DNA of 63,475 nt, from positions 1 to 63,475 of the IMG/VR virus record IMGVR_UViG_3300035698_008150; one strand, given 5' to 3'. The notes under the pieces are model-generated. The model worked only from the letters and a program-made list of their open reading frames with translations, was not told the origin of the DNA and made no database searches. The translations under genes and the position numbers were made by a program. Source of the DNA: a virus. Shown piece after piece: positions 57,485 to 63,475 of this stretch; within the stretch, counting starts at the first letter, position 1, and every line of letters starts with the position of its first letter.

Positions 57485-58518
57485 AAATATTAATTACTGG
57501 CGGAGCAGGTCTTGTTGGAAGTCATTGTGCGGAACATTTTGCTAATAAAGGAGATTCTGTTGTTATCCTTGATAATTTAATGCGCTCTAAGTTATTTGGA
57601 TATGATAAAGAGTCAGTTGAGTTTAATTGGAACTTTTTAGGTTCGTTTGATAATATTGAACGTATAAAAGGCGATGTTAGAAATGTTGAAGATGTAAACA
57701 ACTCTATGAGTAAAGGTGTTGATGCAGTTATACATACCGCTGGCCAGCCGGGAGTTCCTAGTTCTACAAGAATGCCGATAGAAGATTTTCAGATAAACGC
57801 ATTCGGCACTCTTAACGTTCTTGAGTGTTTGAGAAAAATAAATCCAAAAGCTACATTTTGTTATTGTTCTACCAATAAAGTTTATGGCGAGAATGTAGAC
57901 ACGATACCATTAGAAGAAGGAAGGACACGATATAATTATTTAGGTACTAAAGGAGTTAAAGAAACTCTGCCTGTTGATTTAACAGGACATACTCCGTATG
58001 GTGTCTCTAAATTAGTCGGAGATTTATATGCTCAGGAATATGCACATATTTATGGGATGCGAACTGGTGTATTTAGAATGTCTTGTATTTATGGGATTAG
58101 ACAGTTTGGCTTTGAGGATCAAGGTTGGGTTGCTTGGTTTATAATTGCTAATTTATTAAAGAAAGAAATAACTATTTTTGGCGATGGTAAGCAAGTTAGA
58201 GATCTTCTTTATGTTACTGATTTAGTAGATGCTTTTGATAAATTTATATATAGCGATGTTAAGTCAGATGTTTTCAACATAGGTGGAGGTTCTGAGAATA
58301 CGGAGTCTTTAAAGGAATTCATAACACACTTAGAATCTCTGACGAATAGATCTACACAATTGAAATATGCTGATTGGCGGCCGTCTGATCAAAAGGTATA
58401 TATTACAGATATATCTAAGGTTAAAAAAATTCTTAATTGGGAGCCTAAGATTCATACACTTACAGGTATAAAAAAAGTTATAAATTGGATTGATAATAAT
58501 AAGGAAATATTTATTTAA
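57481..58518 (+). CDS. NAD-dependent sugar epimerase/dehydratase (extended SDR)
   Basis: 345 aa. TGGAGLVGSHCAEHF (6-20) is the NAD-binding GxxGxxG motif; YCSTNKVYG holds the Ser/Thr region and YGVSK the catalytic Tyr-Lys. RQFGFEDQGWVAWFI and GDGKQVRDLLYVTDLVDAF are typical of CDP-tyvelose or UDP-glucose epimerase relatives. It makes a nucleotide sugar for the cassette. Overlaps the previous gene by four bases. Confidence 0.9.
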   Translation: MKILITGGAGLVGSHCAEHFANKGDSVVILDNLMRSKLFGYDKESVEFNWNFLGSFDNIERIKGDVRNVEDVNNSMSKGVDAVIHTAGQPGVPSSTRMPIEDFQINAFGTLNVLECLRKINPKATFCYCSTNKVYGENVDTIPLEEGRTRYNYLGTKGVKETLPVDLTGHTPYGVSKLVGDLYAQEYAHIYGMRTGVFRMSCIYGIRQFGFEDQGWVAWFIIANLLKKEITIFGDGKQVRDLLYVTDLVDAFDKFIYSDVKSDVFNIGGGSENTESLKEFITHLESLTNRSTQLKYADWRPSDQKVYITDISKVKKILNWEPKIHTLTGIKKVINWIDNNKEIFI

Positions 58519-58519
58519 A

Positions 58520-59170
58520 ATGCAACATCCTAAAGACATTGAATACTTTAAAGAATACCCAGCACCGCTAATGGAATTATTTCATTCAGCACATTTTACT
58601 AATATAAATGCGACTGATTCTTTTTTTGGCTGTATGCTTTATTTTTTAATTAGAGCATTCAGATGTCAGAAAGTTTTAGAGATAGGATCCGCAGAAGGTT
58701 ATTCAGCATGGTATATGGCTAATGGTGTCAGAGATAATGCTATAAGGCATAACTTTAAAGACGTTATGTATTATGGAATAGATATTGTTAAGATAGGTGA
58801 AGTAGAAAAAATTTTAACTGACCATAATCTTCCGAATACTATGTTACCAATAGACACAATAACTTTGGGGAAAGAAGTGTTTGAAGATACTAAATTTGAT
58901 TTAGTATTCCAAGACGGCTGTCATGAAGCAACTCATGTATTTCATGAGTTTAAAACTCTCTGGCCATTATTAAAAGGTAATGGTTTAGGCTATTGGATTA
59001 TGCACGACACGCGAGGTCCGGCTGAAGAAGGTTATAAAAGGATTTTAGAATATATAAAACAAGAAAATATAGATATTCAACATATTAATTTGGATGAAGG
59101 TATTTATGGATTAGGTATGTTTAGAAAAATGGAAGGCTTTGATTATTCTAAGAAACTTTGGAATGACTAA
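58520..59170 (+). CDS. Methyltransferase, CmcI/Methyltransf_24-like
   Basis: 216 aa from the ATG just after the epimerase stop (MQHPKDIEYFKEY); an earlier ATG (58490) is inside the epimerase. KVLEIGSAEGYSAWYMANG is SAM motif I, FDLVFQDGCHEATHVFHEF holds the acidic motif, YWIMHDTRGP the catalytic-side loop. Related to the C-terminal part of the 55709 fusion and to the 61801 gene. Acts probably on cassette sugars. Confidence 0.75.
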   Translation: MQHPKDIEYFKEYPAPLMELFHSAHFTNINATDSFFGCMLYFLIRAFRCQKVLEIGSAEGYSAWYMANGVRDNAIRHNFKDVMYYGIDIVKIGEVEKILTDHNLPNTMLPIDTITLGKEVFEDTKFDLVFQDGCHEATHVFHEFKTLWPLLKGNGLGYWIMHDTRGPAEEGYKRILEYIKQENIDIQHINLDEGIYGLGMFRKMEGFDYSKKLWND

Positions 59171-59175
59171 TATTA

Positions 59176-59619
59176 ATGAGTAAAATGAAAAATAAAATTA
59201 TAGGTTACGCATACGTAGTGGGAGATATAATTCATACAGGTCATTTATTACATCTTGAAAACTGTTCAAAATTATGTGATGCGCTTTTTGTAGGAGTATT
59301 ATCGGAGAAGGCAGTAATGGAAAAGAAGCCTAGCCCAATAATGTCTTTAGCAGAACGCATTTACATTATAAACAGTTTGAAGTTTGTAACTTGTGCTATA
59401 TGTCAGGATGACTATAGTCCTTTGGGGAATTGTAAGGCAACCAAGCCAGATATCTTATTTGAGTCAACTTCGCATTCAGAATATCCAGCTAATAACTTTA
59501 TGAAATCGATTGGCGGTCGAGTTATTGTAATGCCTTACTTCAGTGAACAGAGTTCAACAAACATTAAGGAGAAGATAAATGCGGATAATAATAATGGCAA
59601 TAGTTCTAATAATGGTTAA
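59176..59619 (+). CDS. Cytidylyltransferase-like protein (RfaE/TagD type)
   Basis: 147 aa. VGDIIHTGHLLHLENCSKLC carries the HxGH nucleotide-binding motif (HTGH) and SLAERIYIINSL is the family helix with ER; FFESTSHSEY-like region replaces the ISSTxIR motif as SEQSSTNIKEKI. Joins CTP or ATP to a sugar or alditol phosphate, making the activated donor. The Asn-rich end overlaps the next gene. Confidence 0.85.
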   Translation: MSKMKNKIIGYAYVVGDIIHTGHLLHLENCSKLCDALFVGVLSEKAVMEKKPSPIMSLAERIYIINSLKFVTCAICQDDYSPLGNCKATKPDILFESTSHSEYPANNFMKSIGGRVIVMPYFSEQSSTNIKEKINADNNNGNSSNNG

Positions 59620-59755
59620 TGGTTGCGCTGGGTTAGGTTTAAATAAAAAATGCACAGTAATACCAGACGAGATATGGATATCAGGAGATTTAGATCCAAA
59701 TAATAATTACAACGCTGTTGAATATACCGGGGGGATAAAATGGAAATTAAAATAA
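59579..59755 (+). CDS. 58-aa lipoprotein
   Basis: AAGGAGA site inside the previous gene. MRIIIMAIVLIMVNGCAGLG has a lipobox (VNGC, Cys16); the mature part ends GGIKWKLK. It may be an outer-spanin-like or surface-exclusion lipoprotein. It overlaps the following gene by 16 bases. Confidence 0.6.
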   Translation: MRIIIMAIVLIMVNGCAGLGLNKKCTVIPDEIWISGDLDPNNNYNAVEYTGGIKWKLK

Positions 59756-60144
59756 AAGAAACTGAAACAAGGTCGGTAGTAAAAAGTGCAATTTGGCGTG
59801 TTGTAGGAGTGCTCGTACTTGGAGCCGTAACTTATTTTTATACTAGACAATGGGTACAAACATCTTGGATAACTTTTTTACATCATGGAGTGTTCTTTTT
59901 TGTATTCTGGGCACATGAGAGATTTTATTTACATACTGATTTTGTTGGTTTAAAGAGAAAAATTTTAAAGATGATTACATATGAGAGCATACTAGGTTTT
60001 CTAATCCTAGGTGTAATCACCTTAATAGTCACTGGGGATGTTCAGACTATGAATAAAATAACCATTACTTATATTCTAATCAAACATTTTCTTTATGTAT
60101 TTAATGAGTTTATCTGGGATAAGATTAATTGGGGTAAAAAATGA
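59740..60144 (+). CDS. DUF2061-type membrane protein
   Basis: 134 aa. TETRSVVKSAIWRVVGVLVL (7-26) followed by HHGVFFFVFWAHERFYLHTD is the DUF2061 pattern; the domain occurs twice in tandem. Four membrane segments. Family members sit in sugar-nucleotide or sulfate-related clusters; probably a membrane partner of the cassette. Confidence 0.75.
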   Translation: MEIKIKETETRSVVKSAIWRVVGVLVLGAVTYFYTRQWVQTSWITFLHHGVFFFVFWAHERFYLHTDFVGLKRKILKMITYESILGFLILGVITLIVTGDVQTMNKITITYILIKHFLYVFNEFIWDKINWGKK

Positions 60145-60782
60145 AAAAATGGTCTTCGCACGACGCGTTGTATAAAGAAATGACCAGTAAGGAGAAATAC
60201 GAAGGTCATCCTCAACGAATGAATTTTAAGAGGACTAATGAATATTTACAAGATTTAAGATTAGTCTTTGGAAAAGTAGGAATAAAATTCTTTTTATTCT
60301 GCGGAACATTAGTTGGGGCTATCCGCGATCATGATTTCCCTTGGCTAGACGATGATGCTGACGTTGGTGTTCTTTTCGAAGATGCAGATAAGTTTGTTGA
60401 AGCTGAGAAAATCTTTAAAGAAATGGGTTACTATACTTGTTTCGGTGAGACAATCGATGGTCGCAGAACATCTGGATACATTGCAAGAAAAGAGCATAGA
60501 GAGAAAATAGATTTTTATGTTCTTTTTTCTTTTGGCGGAGAACGTTGTTTTTACAGATTTGTTAAAGACGGATATGATTTGTATATACCATATCCTCAAA
60601 AATACTTTGACAATTTGAAAGAAATAGAATTTAAAGGAGAGAAGTATTTTGTGCCTAATCCGCCAGAAGAATTTTTAACATACCTCTGGGGCAATTGGAA
60701 AGTTCCGAGAGGCGGTCAATGGGGTCTTATCAGCCATAAAAAGGTTTTAAAAGAAGAATTCAAACATGAGGGGGCACGATGA
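60141..60782 (+). CDS. LicD-family phosphotransferase
   Basis: 213 aa. FLFCGTLVGAIRDHDFPWLD then DDADVGV (about 51-78) is the LicD/fukutin catalytic core with its acidic cluster; EKIDFYVLFSFGG follows. LicD enzymes transfer phosphocholine or similar phospho-groups to glycans. Overlaps the neighbouring genes by four bases each. Confidence 0.85.
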   Translation: MKKWSSHDALYKEMTSKEKYEGHPQRMNFKRTNEYLQDLRLVFGKVGIKFFLFCGTLVGAIRDHDFPWLDDDADVGVLFEDADKFVEAEKIFKEMGYYTCFGETIDGRRTSGYIARKEHREKIDFYVLFSFGGERCFYRFVKDGYDLYIPYPQKYFDNLKEIEFKGEKYFVPNPPEEFLTYLWGNWKVPRGGQWGLISHKKVLKEEFKHEGAR

Positions 60783-61654
60783 AATACGCATTTACACTTT
60801 CTTGCACTGGTGGATATTTGTTCGGTATGATAAGTGCCATGAACGCTATGGCTCATTTTGGGGTAAGAGCTGATTGGGAAGTTGCTTATGCCAATATACC
60901 TTCAGAAATGAGAAATAAAATATCTTGCTCTTTTCCATTTAAAGTTAATTGGACGTTTATACCAGAATTGATCGAGGGAACAAATAAGATAGCTGATAGG
61001 CATTGGATCGCAACTTGGTTGATGACAAAGAAAGTTATTAATAATTATGACGCTATATGCCACACTCAAGCAGACCATATGCCTTTAAGCAATATGACAG
61101 CTCTTTTCAAAGCGGCTGCTGATGGCTGTCTTGTTTTAACAGAACATTTCAATTATTCTAACACTATAGAAGATTTATACGCAAGAAATTCTCCTGTTGT
61201 TGATAGAGGGCAGTGTTCGTTGACAGACCAATTCATTTTTGCAAATCCAACACATAAGAATATCTTTTCCACTGTTGCTGAGACAATGGATCAGAAGTTA
61301 GAGGGAGATAGAAACCATCCGGTTATAATTCTCAACAATGTTGTAAAGGCAGCTGTTCCTTTTGAAGAAGTGATTACTCTTGAGCGTCATATATGGGCGT
61401 TCCAAAAGAATCTTAATAATATACCTTTACGTAGAAGCGGAAATAATATCTTAACGAATAATGACGTTAGGCTTCGAGGGATCCACAACCGTTGGTGGCA
61501 GAAAGGAAGGGCTAATAGTGAGCTAAGGAATAATCCTGGAAAAGACATGTCAATCACAATAGCTAACTGGAATTTAATTCGTGACTATATGGCTGAGTTC
61601 AATGCAATGCGTCCAGAAATAGCAGTGGAGGATTATGAAAGAACTGTTTGGTAA
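60779..61654 (+). CDS. Glycosyltransferase-like protein (GT-A type)
   Basis: 291 aa. TLSCTGGYLFGMISAMNAMA at the start and AICHTQADHMPLSNMTALF (about 90-108) in place of the DxD metal motif suggest a GT-A fold; DQFIFANPTHKNIF is also transferase-like. It resembles the 62420 gene in plan, but the DxD is QADH, so activity is less certain. Overlaps a truncated methyltransferase frame. Confidence 0.6.
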   Translation: MKYAFTLSCTGGYLFGMISAMNAMAHFGVRADWEVAYANIPSEMRNKISCSFPFKVNWTFIPELIEGTNKIADRHWIATWLMTKKVINNYDAICHTQADHMPLSNMTALFKAAADGCLVLTEHFNYSNTIEDLYARNSPVVDRGQCSLTDQFIFANPTHKNIFSTVAETMDQKLEGDRNHPVIILNNVVKAAVPFEEVITLERHIWAFQKNLNNIPLRRSGNNILTNNDVRLRGIHNRWWQKGRANSELRNNPGKDMSITIANWNLIRDYMAEFNAMRPEIAVEDYERTVW

Positions 61655-61799
61655 AATAGAAACTCCTAGGTGGGAGGTTGTTGAGACTTTAATTAATAAA
61701 TATGATCTTAGGAAAATAGCTGAGATAGGTATTTTCCATGCAGACATGGCATGCAAGGTGTTGCATGGTGCTAGGGTTACAACAATTAAACAATTTTAA
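61635..61799 (+). pseudogene. Truncated methyltransferase paralog, 54 aa
   Basis: After GTGGAGG, MKELFGKIETPRWEVVETLI and NKYDLRKIAEIGIFHADMAC match the start of the next gene (RWDLLTLLIRQYNLKQIAEV...). The frame stops after residue 54, just past SAM motif I, so it cannot be an enzyme. It may now serve only to couple translation of the intact copy, whose ATG comes two bases after its stop. Confidence 0.7.
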
Positions 61800-61800
61800 T

Positions 61801-62406
61801 ATGTGGGAAATAAAAAGAAATCTAAAATTTGAGAAACTAACTGAAGGCTATAAATTATTCCCAATTCAGAATTTAATGCGTTGGGATTTGCTGACGTTAT
61901 TGATACGACAATATAATTTAAAGCAAATAGCTGAAGTAGGAGTTTATCGAGGCGATACTGCAAAAAGAATATTGAGAGAACATCATTCTTTCTTTGATAA
62001 AGGAAACATGGGTAGCCCTTTACAATTTAAGCATTACTACATGATAGATCATTCACCTTCGAAACAATGCTTAGAACTTGCAAAAGAATATTCTGATATA
62101 AGCACTTTTCTTTGTGCTAAATCAATAAATGCCGTTAAAGATTTTCAAGATAATTCCCTGGACCTTGTTTTTGTTGATGCTTGTCATTGGTATAAAGATG
62201 CAAAAGAAGATATGGTGGCATGGCTTTCTAAAGTAAAAAAAGGTGGTTGGTTTGTTGGACATGATTTTTATTTAGATGGTGTTGATAAGTGGCATGAGGA
62301 TGTTAGGAAAGCCGCTGACGAAGTATTAGGTTATCGTGATTATTATATTTTCCCTGACGTTGAGCCATGTGGTAGAGGTTGCATGTTTATGAAACGCATA
62401 ATGTAA
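61801..62406 (+). CDS. Methyltransferase, Methyltransf_24-like
   Basis: 201 aa from ATG 61801 (MWEIKRNLKFEKLTEGYKLF). QIAEVGVYRGDTAKRIL is SAM motif I; LDLVFVDACHWYKDAKEDM and GGWFVGHDFYLDGVD follow the class. No ribosome site of its own; coupled to the truncated paralog. Probably modifies cassette sugars. Confidence 0.8.
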   Translation: MWEIKRNLKFEKLTEGYKLFPIQNLMRWDLLTLLIRQYNLKQIAEVGVYRGDTAKRILREHHSFFDKGNMGSPLQFKHYYMIDHSPSKQCLELAKEYSDISTFLCAKSINAVKDFQDNSLDLVFVDACHWYKDAKEDMVAWLSKVKKGGWFVGHDFYLDGVDKWHEDVRKAADEVLGYRDYYIFPDVEPCGRGCMFMKRIM

Positions 62407-62419
62407 AAGGAGATAACAA

Positions 62420-63457
62420 ATGGAAGAAGTAAATACAAACCCTGGAAAAGTTTTCTCAGTAGAATGTAACGAGCCTAGAAGTAAGTATGCGTATGTAGTT
62501 TGTGCAGATATACGATACCTTCCAGAAGTTGTTGCCGAATTGAATTCTTTAGATTATGTTGGCAATACTCAAGACGTTCATTTCTATGGTTCTAAAATTC
62601 CAATGATAGTTAAAGACCAATTCAAATTACTTAATTATAGAATTATTTTTCATGACATTAGTGAGGAAGAAATAAAAGAATCTCATGGTCTTAGTGAAGT
62701 TGTTTGTCGTAAGCGATATTGGTTTGCAAATAAGATAGGTAAACTTTATGATGCAATATGTGTTTTAGATGCTGATATGATATTCTGCCGAAACCCAATA
62801 CATTACTTTACAATGGCAGCAAAGACTGGATTGGTATTATGTGCCGGTAAAGAGCAGAATAAAGTTTACGATGATCCGCACCATCAATTCAAAGGAGAAT
62901 GGTTAATGCCGAAGGGTTATTATAATCCTGTTGATTTATGTAATTGTCCGCTGTTCGTTGATATGAAGATATGGGGTGAATGCTTAGCTAAAAGTTTTTC
63001 TATATTTATGGACGGTTTTGATGAAATGAAAGGCACTAATTTCAAAGCTCCAGATATGGACGCAATGAATTTATGTTTGTTAGAAGCTGGCTCAGCAGAT
63101 AAGACAGTTGTCTTGGCAGGGATTCAATGGTTATCGACCAACGAGCAATTACTCAAGCCATATATTCGTGCCGTTAAAGATAGAGGATTAATAAAGACTG
63201 AGTGTGGAATCCCAATTTACTCTTATCATGGCCAATATTACCATAAAAAGTGGCGTAATTGCCAGATAGAGAATCGGCATGGCTGTGCTGCTAGATACTT
63301 AAAAGCTAATAAACATAAAGAAACTCAGGAACATATGGATAGTCAAGCTCAAGGTTCGATGAATTTACTTTATGAGAATTTCAAGAAAATGTTGAATTTT
63401 AGGATAAAGATACCTATAATAAACTATAGGCATCCCGAAAAGCCTTATGAGGAGTAA
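62420..63457 (+). CDS. GT8-like glycosyltransferase
   Basis: 345 aa, AAAGGAG site. AICVLDADMIFCRNP (about 112-126) has the DxD (DAD) metal motif of GT-A family 8-type enzymes; NCPLFVDMKIWGECL and the C-terminal YSYHGQYYHKKWRN fit too. It transfers sugar from a nucleotide donor. Its last 109 bases are repeated at the window start. It is followed across the junction by the truncated GT9-like start. Confidence 0.8.
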   Translation: MEEVNTNPGKVFSVECNEPRSKYAYVVCADIRYLPEVVAELNSLDYVGNTQDVHFYGSKIPMIVKDQFKLLNYRIIFHDISEEEIKESHGLSEVVCRKRYWFANKIGKLYDAICVLDADMIFCRNPIHYFTMAAKTGLVLCAGKEQNKVYDDPHHQFKGEWLMPKGYYNPVDLCNCPLFVDMKIWGECLAKSFSIFMDGFDEMKGTNFKAPDMDAMNLCLLEAGSADKTVVLAGIQWLSTNEQLLKPYIRAVKDRGLIKTECGIPIYSYHGQYYHKKWRNCQIENRHGCAARYLKANKHKETQEHMDSQAQGSMNLLYENFKKMLNFRIKIPIINYRHPEKPYEE

Positions 63458-63475
63458 TAATGCTGAGACTTAAAA
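63349..63475. repeat. Terminal overlap, right copy (same as 1-127)
   Basis: Identical to bases 1-127; see that entry. Joins the genome into a circle of 63,348 bp. Confidence 0.95.

Overview
The window is one complete, circularly assembled phage genome. Its last 127 bases (63349-63475) repeat its first 127 exactly, so the unique circle is 63,348 bp; the overlap size looks like an assembler k-mer. The genome is AT-rich, most genes carry strong AAGGAGG-type ribosome sites, and ATG, GTG and TTG starts are used with the standard code. Large terminase, portal, HK97-type capsid, tape measure and a GTA/lambda-like tail tip make it a tailed phage with a non-contractile (siphovirus) tail. Lipoproteins with clear lipoboxes and LPS-like sugar genes suggest a Gram-negative (diderm) host; the host cannot be named. 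No integrase or repressor-integrase module was seen, so it is probably virulent.

Layout: (1) 54.17-63.46 kb, continuing across the circle junction to 1.47 kb, plus strand: GroES followed by a surface-glycan cassette (GT9-, GT8- and LicD-like transferases, several SAM methyltransferases, an NAD sugar epimerase, a cytidylyltransferase) invaded by an HNH homing endonuclease. (2) 1.55-31.0 kb, plus strand: fibre proteins, an 867-residue protein that is almost all serine, terminase, portal, DNA methylase, protease-scaffold-capsid fusion, decoration proteins, tail tube, frameshifted tail chaperones, tape measure, tail tip and small membrane/lysis genes, ending in a strong terminator at 31.0 kb. (3) 31.1-53.6 kb, minus strand: early/replication region with many very small genes, two-domain primase-helicase, SNF2-type helicase, ParB-like protein, RNase H, PD-(D/E)XK nuclease, DNA methylase, ribbon-helix-helix repressor and a secreted SleB-type lysin. 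Divergent promoters lie at 53.7-54.0 kb between regions 3 and 1.

The most striking feature is a set of five virion genes encoding polyserine: the 867-residue protein (about 806 residues of Ser broken by single Phe/Leu/Tyr roughly every 15 residues) and C-terminal Ser tails on a capsid decoration paralog, a small Cys-rich head protein, the putative tail tube protein and the DUF2460-like distal tail protein. With a phage-encoded glycan cassette directly upstream, I infer that the virion surface carries serine brushes that may be O-glycosylated by phage enzymes. Regulatory signals include a textbook A AAA AAC minus-1 frameshift site with a 12-bp stem in the tail chaperone genes, in-frame internal ribosome sites in two fused genes, an operator/promoter region flanked by 18-bp inverted repeats next to the RHH gene, iterons beside an AT-rich stretch (origin candidate), an attenuator-like terminator before groES, a tRNA-like element with a UUA anticodon, and tetraloop-capped hairpins between minus-strand genes.
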